Of a stretch of DNA of 64,000 nucleotides, positions 23,493 to 64,000 are shown piece after piece. The notes below the pieces were generated by a model. It made no database searches. It saw nothing but the letters and a program-made list of their open reading frames with translations, and was not told where the DNA came from. The position numbers and the translations under genes were made by a program. Origin of the DNA: Amoebidium appalachense (lineage: Eukaryota > Ichthyosporea). Where the stretch lies: contig CAVNZM010000002.1 of NCBI GenBank assembly GCA_963693365.1, positions 17,732,001 to 17,796,000 on the forward strand. Direction: 5' to 3'. The number at the start of each line of letters is the position of its first letter. Within the stretch, counting starts at the first letter, position 1.

Positions 23493-23502
23493 CCTTATAT
23501 GG
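23493..23502. promoter_or_regulatory. CArG box 2, CCTTATATGG
   Basis: A second perfect CC(A/T)6GG, 21 bp from the first start to start (two helical turns). The same 10-mer is at 10687-10696. Confidence 0.5.
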
Positions 23503-23704
23503 CTTATCGTTTCCATCGCATGACTCGATGGCTCACAGCCAAGTCATGCATGACTCACTGAACTGCACACAGTGTGCAGGACATTGGGGAACACACAGAA
23601 AGAGAGACTGCGGCAGTTGGCTATAGGGGAGGCACGCGGCTAAACAGAGTCAGTGGGGTGGTTTGTCAGGGGCTTTTCACACGTGAATTATACCTGCTTT
23701 GACA

Positions 23705-25098
23705 ATGCTGCGTGCATTCACCCCGCTACTACGCTCCGCCACCCAGCTGGGCCAAGTGTGGCTGTGCACGCGAACTTTCAGCGATGTGGCCAAGAAGACG
23801 AACGACGACAGCTGGAAGAAGTGGAAGGGGGCGGACGAGTGGAAGAACTGGGTGGACTGGGAGAGCAAGTACAGGTCGCAGAGCGACGAGCTAAACAGAA
23901 AAAGACACTACTTCTGGTAGCAACCCCCCCCCCCCCTTCCCCCACTTTTCCCGCCTTCCCCTCCTTCCCTCCCTCCCTCCCCTCACCTCCCTCTCTCCCC
24001 TCGACAACACGCACACACATTCTACACCGCCTGCGCCCACTCCAAATTTACCCTCCTATTCTACGTCACCGCTAACCGCATGCTGTTGCCCTGTGCCGTT
24101 CTTGAGTTTTTCTACATGAAAGAAAGATGCTCAGATTCTACTCTTTGGATCCACGGTTTAATTGTACCCTTATTCTCACGGTCCGTTGACAGGCCCAAGG
24201 TGGTGGCCTTATATATAACTGCACAAGTACTAACTCTCTTACCCACAAGTACACACATAAAATGTCACACATGCACATGCACCCACATTTTCTCCCCCCC
24301 TCTACTCCTGCTTTTCTCCTCTCTCTCTCTCTGTCGCCCTCCCTCTTTCCCTCTTTATCTCTCCCTCCTCTCCCTTCTCTCCCTCTCTCTCCTCCTTCTT
24401 TCTCCCTCCTTCCGTACTCCCTCTCATTTCCGACCCCTTCCCTGTGTCTCGTGCTTCCCTCTTTTGCTCTTTAATATTTTTGTTATACAAAGTCTTCCCC
24501 TGCGAGACCTCATTCCCTGATTACGCATACGCCTCTTCCTACTCCCGCTTTCCTGTGCTGTGACCTCCGCTACTTGTCTGTTTACCCGTGCCCACCCCAG
24601 GTACCTGGATGCAAAGGGCCGCCTTCTACGCCGTGAGCTGCACGAGCCAGAGCGCACGTTTGGTCAGATGAGAGAGGCCAAGATACTGGATTACTTCTTC
24701 ACCCACCTGGAACGAAACAGGACGGGGGAGTACCTGCCTGCCTACCCCTACCTGTCTGTGCGTATGCACGAGCACTATTTCCTTGCCTGCGAGGCAGGCC
24801 CGATAGTCTTCACCGACCTACGTCACGGTAGGCTACACTATGCAGCCAGTCTCTCTGTGCCACTGTCTCTCGAGTCGCTCAGACTGGATACACAGGGCAG
24901 ACTATTCCACGAGGTAACCACAAAGGCTATGAGCCAGGCCGGGGATAAGGTACTGCCCTGCTTTGCATTCTGATCCCCACCCACAACCCCTTTTCTTTTC
25001 CTCTCTCCTTATAATGGAAATCCACTTTCACGGTATTTCCGCATAAAGAGAGCATCCCCCTGCCCTTCCTTTTACATGTGCTCGTTGCCTTCTCTGGC

Positions 25099-25140
<42 letters not shown>

Positions 25141-25228
25141 CCCCTTCCACCCCACTTAAGCACAAGAAGCGCAGAACGAAACCACACACTCGTTGTATAC
25201 CCATACTCGAGATCTCTGAACTCAGATT

Positions 25229-25267
<39 letters not shown>

Positions 25268-25306
25268 AAAAAAAAAAAAAAAGAAAAGAAAAACTCCATC
25301 CCCCCC

Positions 25307-25337
<31 letters not shown>

Positions 25338-25398
25338 AAAAAAAAAACTCCACCCCCCTCCCCCCTCCTCCCCCCCAGCCTCCTTGCCCAACCTCACA

Positions 25399-25435
<37 letters not shown>

Positions 25436-25703
25436 CCTTCCCCCTCCCTAAACTTTTCAAGATCCTGATGTTTATGGTTTAATAGGGCAAGGGGAGATAT
25501 TTTATAGTGGGTCTTTAGAGTTATTGGAATCACTGGCAGTCTAATTCGGACTGTCCACACCGTGTGACTTGCAGGTGCCCCTCCTTGGCTACATCGAGAG
25601 CACAACGGCACAGCCGCTGCTGGAGGCCATAACGGTGACTGAGGGTGGCAGCTATGTGCTGAGTTACGAGGGGAGGGAGGTGGTGCTGGGCACGGTGGAG
25701 TAG
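23705..25703 (+). CDS. UPF0598 family protein (C8orf82-like), probably mitochondrial
   Basis: Exons: 23705-23916, 24601-24949, 25575-25703, giving 229 aa; human C8orf82 is about 216. Exon 1 starts at the first ATG and encodes an Arg/Ser/Leu-rich presequence (MLRAFTPLLRSATQLGQVWL) that looks like mitochondrial import, then a Trp/Lys-rich linker. The join HYFW|YLDAKGRL matches the start of the UPF0598 domain. Diagnostic stretches are ILDYFFTHLERNRTGEYLPA, FLACEAGPIVFTDL and LRLDTQGRLFHE, and the protein ends SYEGREVVLGTVE. The function of the family is unknown. Exon 2 could instead end at 24913 (GAG|GTAACC, also in frame), dropping 12 residues; the longer form fits the family length better. A G/C-run plus poly-A stretch and 3' CT tracts fill intron 2. 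It probably shares a promoter with KLHDC4. Confidence 0.88.
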
Positions 25704-25779
25704 ACGGCCTGCAGGGAGTGCGTGTGTGCGTGATAGAGAGGGGGGGGGGAAGAGAGAGAGGGGGGGGAGAGGGAGAGGG

Positions 25780-25839
<60 letters not shown>

Positions 25840-26910
25840 GCGCGCGCGCGCGCGCGCGTGTATGTTGGGCGGGGGGAGAGGGGGGGGAGGGAGGGGTTGG
25901 GTAGGCCGTAGGATCTTGAAGTGTACATATGCGCGAATGTTACTCTCTGAGAGAGAACAGTCTTGTTTTTTGTGCTTTTTTCTTTTTTTGAATGCTCAGC
26001 TGTATAAAGGTGCCCTGGCCCCTGGTTAATAGTTGTATGTGACAAAATTATGCGACATGCACCAACATATGCAAGGTCCGGCACGTACTGACTGTTTCCT
26101 CTAGCCGTTTTTGTACTATAACTCGACTCTACTTTCCATTGTTTCCTTCTGAAGAATGAGTGCAGCCGGATCCGGCTGCGGCCCCTCAGTTGTTTCGCGC
26201 TCGAGGTTATCAACGTCGCTTTAGCTCGTCGCTTTGCCAAGTTCTTTCAAGAGAGTGTTCTTCCGACATAGCTACACACGTGTTACTTACCAGTGACCAC
26301 AGTTATCCAGCATGCAACCCCTTCATTTCACACCCAAACCCCCCTTATTACCCCCGCCCTCCCCCCTTCCCCCCCTCGGGGCGTTTTCCCTCCTCTCCCC
26401 CCGTCCCCCCGTCCGCCCTCCTCCCCCTTCCCCCCCTTATTTCCGAAATACGGACCGTGAAAATGTAAATAATGATAAGGGCACACTCTCCATTCAACTC
26501 AACTACATCCTGAGACATACATATATATTAAAGGAGACACTCCACAGTGAGTAACACAATCTATCGATATCATCTATCTGGCTACAGATGATCACAAACA
26601 TGCACAAGCAAAGCCAGGAAACAACGTGCACAGTGAGGCTTCAAAAGCAGAATTAGATCGCCATCACACATGCATGTACACACATCATACTCACACAATC
26701 ATACACGCATATGTGATTCACACATGCACAAGCACCCATGTAAGCACCACAATCACGAACGCACGCGCGCGCGCACACACACACACACATCGTACACACA
26801 CACACGCACGCACGCATGCACACACGCACACACGTGACACACACACACACACACACACAAACACACGCCCACATGTACACACACACATGCATACACAACA
26901 TGTATGTACA

Positions 26911-26973
<63 letters not shown>

Positions 26974-27435
26974 CGGTAGTACGCATGGCACAGGCAAACA
27001 CAGCCTGTGCAGTCGCACAAACATACACAGACGCGCGCGCGCACACACACACAAGGCACACCATTGCCATGCACATGCGCGCGCACACACGCACACACGC
27101 ACACACACACACCGTGCAGTGACACAAGCGCAAACAGACGCGGTGCAGCTGCGCGCACCGTACATTCACGCCCGGCGGGGGCCGCGCGGCCGCGCGATGA
27201 GGCGCTTCGGATGCGCCTGGCCCCGGGAGCCAGCGCCGATCCGGATGGCCAGAAAATCAAATTTTTTGAACCCCCGTATGGGAGAATTTGGCCAGGAAAT
27301 CGAAACCCATATCAAATCAATTACAATAGTCGCCATGTATGAGCCAGGGTTCGAAGTTACGAAAAAAAAATCGGAATTTCCGATATTTGAAAACACAGTT
27401 CCGAAAATCGTCCCGGCCAAATCGGAACGTCCGAG

Positions 27436-27478
<43 letters not shown>

Positions 27479-27666
27479 GGGAAAGCTTCTCATGACTTCG
27501 CAGGTCTCATCATACACGGAGCATACACCACCCACACAAGCTGCACACGTACGTACGTGTCTCCCTGTCCCTGTAGAATGTTCAATGGCAGACCCTGACT
27601 ACAGCACAAGCCTAGCACATGTACATGTTGTCACACCAAACACATTTATGCACACACCCACGCGCG

Positions 27667-27718
<52 letters not shown>

Positions 27719-28464
27719 TTCACACACACACAGCCGTGACACCACATATGCATCATAGCCATGCATGGCCACATGAACATACAATGCACATGCCTGCGCA
27801 TGTATATATATATAGGCCGGCCTCCACTTCAAAACTTCGAATTCCCCCCCCCCCCAGAAATCGAACCCCATTCCCCCCTCCTCCGCTGCCCACCGTTTCC
27901 TCCACCAGTGCTGCCCCTCCTTCTCCCCCACCGCCGCTCCGGCCTCACCCCCTCCCCCTCCCCCCCCCTCTCAGGCGGATCCCTCCCCCCCCCCCCCCCC
28001 CCCCACTGGTACTCCCCTTCTCCCCCCCCCCCCCCCCCCCATTCCCCCCCAGGAAGGCCTAAACATGGAATGGATCTAGATGCTCAGAGTCGACGGCCAC
28101 CAGGTGCAGGTGCCACGTGTATCACGATCAGTGGCACGCGTCTTCAATGGCAGGCGATACACACACTGTGCACCACTGTGTTCCGTTCAAAGACACACAT
28201 CCACATACATTAACAGCCGTGACACCACACAATCATGTGACCTAGGCTAGTACACGTGCACAGGCACATACTATCTCAGATCATGATAACTGTATTACAA
28301 ACGTGCACATGCATCCACCCTGTACAAACACATGCTATGCACCCACCCACCCACACACACACACAAACACATGTACACACACACACACACACACCGTGCG
28401 CACACACACACTTACACTGCACACACACACCATGTACACGGCGCACGCACACACGCCCCGTGGC

Positions 28465-28499
<35 letters not shown>

Positions 28500-30650
28500 C
28501 ACAAGAAACCGTTGGTACAAACACACACACCCACACTGGCATGTACACACACATACACAGAGACACACACCCTGCATACATACACACCACACTGCACACA
28601 CACACACATACATACACACACTGTACATACATACACACACACCATAACCGTTGGCACAAAACACACACACACACATACACACACATGTGCACATCACGGT
28701 GCACACATGCACACAACATAGACACACACACCGATTACCGCTGACACAAATACACACACCCACACCTGTACACATACACACAGACACACACACCGTGCAT
28801 ACATACCCACCACACACACACACACACAATTGCAAAGAAAAATACTCACACACACACAAACACAGACACAACCACCCGACCTGATTTTCTTCCCCCCCCC
28901 CCCCCCCCCCTCTCCCCCCCCCAAACATTCGATTTCTGCCTGAGCTTCCCATGTTGCTGCCTCAACTCACTCCCCCCCCCCCCCCCCCCCCCTCCCCCCT
29001 CGAGCTCCCTCCCCTTCCCTCCCCCAGAATTTTTAAATACGGAGACAAAATGTATATATATATATATTGTGCGTTATGTAATGCACTTCATATTTCCCTT
29101 TTATTCCTTCAAAGCTTCAAGTGCCAACACCAGGAAGGCTCTAATAACCACAGAGGTTTTTGATTATGCAATATAATTACATTTTGATGCAATATAGGCA
29201 CAAATAAGCATGCCCTAGTTTACTGATGCGCGATGATTACGATTTTTGGTGGGCCTGCTCCGACGGAGCATTCCGATTTTCGAAGAGGTTTTCCGAAACG
29301 GGATTTCGACTTCCGTTAATGGGCTCCACCGTCCTTCGAACCCTGGTATGAGCACGGCCATCTAGAGACCACGGCCATCTAGAAACACCCTAGAGACTCA
29401 TGTATGAGTCAACTGAAGAAGATCTAGATGTGCACGAAAAGTATGTGTAGTAGCCAAATGTAGTAATCGTAAACAATCTACGATTGGATGGATATAACAC
29501 CGATAGAGGACAACGGAATGTATTTGGTCACAGCTGTTTGGATGAAAGTCACGCAAGCCAATAAACGTACTTTTGTTTATTAGGGCCACCGTTGCCACTG
29601 CTACTACTAGCAATTTGGCCGGTTTATCATTAAACATTTAGAAATATACGTAAACATTACGATGTTATAGGTTTTTAAATGCTTTTTAAAAAAATTTCAT
29701 GACATTTAGAGGCATTTATATAGGCTGAAGCTTCCCTAAGTGACCGTCAATCAGGCCCAGCGACTTACAAGTAGGCAGCGAGTGGGCTCAGTCGGCGAAA
29801 CATAGCGTTGGCTGGGTAAAGATGATTGGTTGTGTCTCTGAGGTTTTATCCTGCCACGTAAATATATCCATCCATCTTGTGTCCGGGAGTCTGGACGGTC
29901 TGGCCACTACAGTCCCAGGCACGCTACAGCTAGGTTTGTAACCATTTTATAACAGAACCTTATAACAACATGTATTTTTTCTTTAAAAAATATGTAGGCG
30001 GTACCTCTTGAAACGGCATGAGCTCAGATGCGATAGGCACAACATACATGTGTATGCAACCGTCTGAAGTGGTTGAAATGCAGGGACTGCCAGCCGGGGG
30101 ATAGGCAGGATATATTTGCAGGATCTAGGTTGCCCGGAAAGCACACAGGCGCAGGCGCCGCCAAGTTGAAGTTGACACGTCGAGCCACAGCTGAAGGCAC
30201 ACCGTGACACCCGCACGAAGGGTTAGTTGCCTGTTAGTTGTAAATAGTAGTTTGCGGCTGTTTGGGAGAAGGACCTTGGTGTGTTTTTGAGCCTAGTGAA
30301 GGCTTTCGAGTTTCAATCTTGTAGTGTTCCATAGCATAAATTTGGCTGATATCTGTAGTTCGCGTATGGCTCACGAGTTTTGAAGTGGGTTCTTCCTTTT
30401 CAGGGATCTTGAATTCCCTCGTGAGTGCAACCACAACTGCGTCACGAACTGGCTACTGATTGCGTACCTCCCCTCTCTCTGAATGTTTCGTTTTTATCTC
30501 AAGGCCTGACAGTCACATCCCGAAAGGAAGACAACACAGTGGACGTCCGTTTAGAGGCTGTAGGCTGTTTTTGAACGTGGCACGCACCACTATGATGCAC
30601 CCCCCCCACCGCATAGCTAGTGCGGGCACAAGCCCCCATCTACCGTGACC
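25704..30650. other. Intergenic region, about 5 kb, no supported gene
   Basis: It starts with the UPF0598 3' flank, including (GA)n at about 25785-25834. Unique sequence follows at 26040-26300, then CA-rich repeats at 26650-27130, 27660-27740 and 28340-28880, and C-runs at 27437-27476 and 27986-28040. Two GGGTTCGAA-bearing stretches in opposite orientation lie at 27347 and 29343. The 29050-30640 part is unique, repeat-poor and AT-richer. A minus-strand open stretch at 30434-30234 has no ATG at its beginning and no homologue I recognise. The last 200 bp are probably the promoter of the next gene. Confidence 0.5.
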
Positions 30651-42164
<11,514 letters not shown>

Positions 42165-42843
42165 GCAGGAGGTGTAGGGGGGTTGTGGAATGTGCATGCA
42201 GTGGTATAACCTTGTGATGGGCGTCTTTTCGAATGAATCGTGTATGGTGACTGAAAGTGTGGACACTGATTTCGAAGTGTAGAATGGTATTGTTCATGAA
42301 GTGTAAGGTGCAGGGAGGATCTAGCAATGTAATGTGAATATTCACGAGTAGAAAACGCCTAATGATTATTTCGAATGCTCCTGTTTTTATCGTTGCTGGG
42401 TGATGTGGTTTGTACCAAGAATGTATCAGTGAGAGGGAACATGTAGAGTATGAGCTGTTTATCGCCGATGTTCCCAAGGTTGACACGTCCTCAGAGGGGT
42501 TTCTAACTGAGCGGTGTCTTGTTCTGTAAGTTTTCCTGTTACACTGCAGCATAAGGTGTACTACAAGACGATGTTTTACGATGAGAGAGTGATTATATGA
42601 ATAGCTGTGACGCGCCTCCACATGGGTGGAGTAAGAGGTATACGTATCTATCATAGTGCAAGCACTCGTGTCCACTTTTGGCCAAATGCACCTTAATCAT
42701 CGATACCGCCTGTGTCGTACGCATTCCCGATGCATTGAGTGTCGTTAAACAGGTGTCCTGCCCCCTCCCCCCCCCCCCCCCCCCCTCCCCGGGCCCTCCC
42801 TCCCTCCCCAGCACCACCACCACCTGGTCCACCACCACCACCA

Positions 42844-42883
<40 letters not shown>

Positions 42884-44041
42884 ACATACATACAGGCATA
42901 CACACCATCACTGCCTGGCCCCAGAAATGGATTTCGACGGCCATCTCTCTAAATGATGATGGCACTCCGGCGGCCGCCTCCTCGCCGTAGGGGGCAGGGG
43001 GAGGGGGGTGGGGGGAGGGGGGAGGGGGGAGGCTAGGGGGGGTGGGTGGGTGGTGGGGTTTCAGTGAGAGAAATTCAACATCTTTTGACCCCGGGCCGAA
43101 TTCGAACGACTCACTAGACTGCATGCAACCCGTGGCCTATAGCTATGCAGTATAGGCTATATCTTCTGCAGGTGCAGACTGGTATGGACGGCCTGCATGT
43201 GCAGTGCTATACAGAGCTGATTAGTAGCTACAGTTGCACTCTGTGTGCACACGATGGTGTTGTCATTACTGTAGTCCACACGCTGCTCGAGATCTATGCA
43301 ATGGTCACTTAATGCATGTTGCATTATTCCGGTCGACACGTCGTGCCCGGGCTCTACAAGTATATGGTGCTCGCCCAAAGTGATACATTACGTGAATATC
43401 ACCCAACAATTAACACAATCAATAACTGGCGTGTCCATAACGTCTGGTGCACTGCAGCCAACAATTACGACACATGCAGATATATACACATACGCGCCCT
43501 CCCATCTGCTGGCAGCTAACCAGTCCCACCAAACTGCAGGCAGCCTTCCAACTTATTGTGCTCCCCCCCGTGACTTTATTGCGGGAATGTGCATGAATAT
43601 TCAGCCGTAGCCCCCCATTCATGCATATTTTACTGTGCCTTCGTCTATAATTACAAAATACACTCGGTCTCCAGCTGGCATATGCATTGTGACATTCACA
43701 AACATACATGATGCCAGCCAGACCAGAACACATCAGTGCATTTACCGAGCTCACCCTGTGTGCAGGGAGTTCTTCTTGCTAAATTTATGGGCCCTTTCGG
43801 GTCAAGCAGGTGTGCATCAAGCCATTAGTATGACCTGAAACCATTCGAATCTTACCCGACCCGGAACCCTAAAAGAACCTACCTCAATCTTACTCGACAT
43901 CCTGAAAAACCACAGAAACAAACAAAAAAGGAAACAGCAAACATTCACACATATATATACACTACGGCCATTCATACATACGCGTACTTACACCCCCCCC
44001 CCCCACCACCATTCACCCATGTACATACTTGCCCTACCCCC
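42165..44041. other. Convergent intergenic region
   Basis: It separates the L-domain-like gene (plus) from TRPC4AP (minus). It holds unique sequence at 42165-42750, a C-run with a CCA/CA tract at 42769-42890, a G-rich stretch at 42998-43040, and unique sequence to 43990. AATAAA on the minus strand at 43575-43580 is a candidate TRPC4AP polyadenylation signal. An open stretch at 43172-43309 following TTCTGCAG could be an exon but is unrelated to anything I know. Confidence 0.5.
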
Positions 44042-61219
<17,178 letters not shown>

Positions 61220-61928
61220 GGCGCCGTTGAGAGCACCCCTGTATGTGGTTGTGGGGGTGATTATGTGGCTAATTGCCCTTCATGAGCTTAACCATAGGTA
61301 TAGGTAACTGCTAACTTCAATAGCGGCTGAACGTGGGTTTGACTGAAACAGCATACGAACACAGTGATGAATGCGATCGCACCATGCGATTTACATAAAA
61401 CAGATAAGGATAAGGACAACATATTTCATTTGTGGATCGTGAATGCTTGCAGGAATCAAAGGTTATTTTTCTGCGATTCGTCCGTGCCCAGGCGGCGATA
61501 GCGCGTTAGCATCATAGGGCGCCCAGATCTTAGAGAGCACAGTTAGGGTGTACCAGGGTAATGAGGCCTATATCTTTACTGCGCATTGTAAATAAGAAGG
61601 CCATATATATTTATGCGTAAAAACTTCAGAAAAGGCCTACACTCAAGTAGTATGTCGCAAAGTTTATGTATGTAATCAATCCGTCCCCCCCTCCCCCCCC
61701 CCCCCCCTCCCCCCCTCCATGAGGCCATGATCGGATATTACAAACACCGACATCTTATTGGATCGCTGGAAAAACCCGCCAAAGATATTACATCTCATTT
61801 GCTGGTTGACGAGCCCTCATCCGCGAAGAAGAGAAACACAAGTACAACAAAGCCAGTGTGGGTGCACACAGCCAGGTCCTCATTAGCCTACACTGGCATC
61901 TACAAGGCCCCCTACGAATTCGAGTAGG
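61220..61928. promoter_or_regulatory. Divergent promoter TRPC4AP / PDAT-like gene
   Basis: About 700 bp of largely unique, AT-richer sequence lie between the two start codons, broken only by a C-run at 61685-61717. No classic promoter motif is convincing. The plus-strand part after 61727 is probably 5' UTR of the PDAT-like gene. Confidence 0.45.
61727..61927 (+). other. Upstream ORF (66 codons) ending next to the PDAT-like ATG
   Basis: An ATG-started frame ends at TAG 61925-61927, one base before the proposed main ATG at 61929. It is not low-complexity, but no family is recognised. It may be a regulatory uORF, an alternative first exon or chance. Confidence 0.3.
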
Positions 61929-62899
61929 ATGACTAAGGTACGTTCAGAGGTAAACAATTTGCGTAACGTGGAGTCATCGCGGAACCCATCCCCTGTTAGG
62001 TGTTTCAGCATGGAGCCCGCCCAACCCGTTCCTCACCCTAACATGGCTCTCCCCTTGTAGAAACTTTCAGTTGCTCATGGCCACCCATCGAGCCAACCCA
62101 AGTCACCTCGGGCCAAGGCTGCAGCCAACGGCGGTTCAGTGACTGAGGATGACGACGCAGACCTCCTTGGGGAGGTGGTGGTGCCCAAGACGCACACGGG
62201 AAGGCTGCTGCAGCTGGCCGTGTTTGGGGCCCTGGTTGCCATGTTTGCCGCCCTGTGGCAGACCTTTGCCCCCACAGACAGCAGCCAGGTACGTGCTGCT
62301 GGGAGACAAATGGATACTCGCAGTGCTGGTAGGAATAGCCAAAATACCGCTTTAAATGGTTGTCACAACCTGACGTGTGTTCTTTTCTGTTTGTGCCTCT
62401 TGTTTATCGACCCTTGATTGCGCCGTTTGGTTAGTGGTGGCATGCACATGACTTCAAGTTACACAACAGTAGATTGGGGGTGAACATAAGTAGGAATCAA
62501 GTTCAGCGGAGTGCAATGGCCATGGCTGCTTGAGCTTGTTGCGACATCACCTTTGTGATGTAGACAGTGTACAAGGGGCATCCAAGCCGTTTTGCTAAGC
62601 TGTTTGATTTGTGAAACCACTCCCCTCCCCTCCCCCCCCCCCCCCATCTGCCCCCCTCCTCTTCCTGATTCCCCACTTACAAAATTATTTTTCTAAAACA
62701 TAGGAAAAGCTAAAAAACCACCGATGTCGCTTGCTTGCTTTTCTCTGATTCTGAACGACCCCCCTCCCCCCTCCCCTCCCCGTCCCTCTCCCCTCCCCTC
62801 TCCCCCCTCCCCTTGCCCTCCCCTTGTCCCCTCCTAACGTTCCTTCTTCCGGTCCACTCCTACGACGTTACCCACCTCCCCCTCCCTCCCCCCCCCCCC

Positions 62900-62930
<31 letters not shown>

Positions 62931-63235
62931 AGACCATCAAGAACACCTTGGGCCAACTCACCTCGAACCTGACTCTTGTGAGTGTCATCAACAACAAGCT
63001 GGCCGAGCTGTTTCCTCCGGAGCAAGGTGGGTGCATGATCTAGGGTTACAGCGAAAAATAGTGAAACAGGGCCCAACGGAGGATGAAAAACGAAAGAATT
63101 CTGGTCTGGGCGCTATATTGGTGCTAATACCGGGCCAATAGGGGTGGAGATGGGGGCTGTGGGCAAGCGGCTGCGGGAGGAGGGGCTGACAAAGAAACAC
63201 CCCGTGCTGCTGGTGCCTGGGTTCACAACATCTGG
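61929..63235 (+). CDS. Phospholipid:diacylglycerol acyltransferase (PDAT/LRO1-like), 5' four exons
   Basis: Exons: 61929-61937, 62061-62288, 62933-63026, 63142-63235; the gene continues beyond the window. Exon 1 encodes only MTK before a good donor (AAG|GTACGT). Exon 2 has a Lys/Ser-rich cytoplasmic tail and one membrane helix (RLLQLAVFGALVAMFAALW). After a short lumenal stretch (LAELFPPEQ) comes VGKRLREEGLTKKHPVLLVPGFTTSG, written here in two parts: VGKRLREEGLTKK and HPVLLVPGFTTSG. This is the start of the LCAT/PDAT alpha/beta-hydrolase domain. Such ER enzymes move an acyl group from phospholipid to diacylglycerol to make triacylglycerol. The catalytic Ser-Asp-His would be downstream and are not visible. 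The N-terminal anchor favours LRO1/PDAT over soluble LCAT. The microexon start is inferred from phase and an ATG; an upstream first exon is possible. Confidence 0.72.
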
Positions 63236-63385
63236 GTGGGTGTTGTGTTTTTGTTTGTCGTTGATTGTTTCGATATTTCCAGGTTTTTGTAAGTTCTTTC
63301 CGTGTTCAGTCTCCTATCACCCCTTTTACTCCATCCTCTCTTTCTTTGGGACATTCCCAAGGCTGGCACGGTGTTGCTCAGGCAA

Positions 63386-63433
<48 letters not shown>

Positions 63434-64000
63434 GGGGGGGGTGATAAGAGGGGTGATATTGAAAGGGAGAGGGACAATGTGCCATACCTCTAACCTGAGA
63501 AATCCGGTTGTTTCGTGCATCTGGCATTGTGTGTCCACGGTGTTTTATTTTCCTCATCATCCGAACATCTCCCCTATTCCTTATTTGACATATTGATTGC
63601 TGCATATAGTGACGGTCTTGGGAATGGGGAAATGTGTTGTACTGGGTCAAATAAGAGTAATATGCAAAGGTGTGGCTGAGTGATGCAGAACATATGTAGG
63701 GGTGTATTTCTTTCTAGCGGGGGGCCGGAGACGGAAGGAAACACCATTCACTGCATTTACCTTTTTTGGTTTGCAATGTGGCCATCCGGACGTCGGGCTG
63801 GGGTTAGGTAGTAAGGGGACAGTGGGGGGTGGGGTGGGGGTGGGGGTGGGGGTGGGGGGGGGGGGGGGGGGGGGGAGGGGGGGGGGGGGAGACATCTGAA
63901 GACACAGTGGTCGAACCTTAAGATTAGGGTTGTGACTGGATAGGCCGGGGTGAAGGGGCTGGGGGGTGGGGGTGAGGAGGGGTTGGGGGAGGGGGGGCAC

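Larger units (their letters stand above)
23244..23704. promoter_or_regulatory. Divergent promoter KLHDC4 / UPF0598
   Basis: The 461 bp between the two start codons contain no simple repeats, unlike nearly everything around them. An inverted CCAAT box (ATTGG) lies at 23447-23451, followed by two perfect CArG boxes. The layout fits a shared bidirectional promoter; start sites are not visible. Confidence 0.6.

Noticed and set aside
29720-29900. tRNA gene or tRNA pseudogene
   Set aside because: GGGCTCAGTCGG resembles an A box, but no cloverleaf, anticodon stem or B box at the right distance could be drawn.
30234-30434. Minus-strand open frame of 66 codons upstream of the L-domain-like gene
   Set aside because: It begins with GTG rather than ATG, shows no recognised family and lies where a promoter is expected; not called as a gene.
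43172-43309. Extra 3' exon for the L-domain-like gene (VQTGMDGLHV and on)
   Set aside because: Splicing from 42114 puts it out of frame and reaches a stop after 17 codons; no L-domain pattern.

Overview
The window is nuclear DNA from an intron-dense eukaryote. The genes consist of short exons (14 to 400 bp) with GT-AG borders, separated by introns full of poly-G/poly-C runs, (TG)n/(CA)n tracts and minisatellites. The protein set mixes families: TRPC4AP and KLHDC4 are usual in animals and their relatives, while a GPC1-type glycerophosphocholine acyltransferase and a PDAT/LRO1-type acyltransferase are usual in fungi, plants and protists. This suggests a unicellular, non-animal eukaryote, possibly an opisthokont relative. 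The species cannot be fixed from this sequence alone.

Layout: (1) 1-3990, minus strand: a non-LTR retrotransposon with an intact ORF1 and an uninterrupted ORF2 (AP-endonuclease plus reverse transcriptase) that runs off the left edge. (2) 9458-4255, minus: first nine exons of a GPC1-type acyltransferase; its 3' part would lie beyond the LINE, which has the same orientation. (3) 9459-13507: intergenic, with promoter-like motifs and minisatellites. (4) 23243-13508, minus: an 18-exon KLHDC4 (kelch) gene with a one-base frame slip inside a coding poly-G run. (5) 23244-23704: divergent promoter carrying two perfect CArG boxes. (6) 23705-25703, plus: three-exon UPF0598 (C8orf82) gene. (7) 25704-30650: about 5 kb with no gene I can support. 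(8) 30651-42164, plus: 17-exon type II membrane protein with a receptor-L-domain-like ectodomain. (9) 61219-44042, minus: 26-exon TRPC4AP (TRUSS) gene, 934 codons in one continuous frame. (10) 61929 to the right edge, plus: first four exons of a PDAT/LRO1-like acyltransferase, divergent from TRPC4AP.

Exon models were built by hand from splice signals, reading-frame continuity and remembered family motifs. The phases close across every junction except the poly-G slip in KLHDC4. Almost all long open frames outside these exons are translations of simple repeats.

The most unusual pattern is architectural. Six minisatellites end within 0 to about 37 bp of a 3' splice site, and many other acceptors are the last units of (CA)n or poly-C tracts. 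In one array each 29-bp unit itself begins with GT and ends with a TTTACAG acceptor, so it forms a tandem series of potential splice sites.
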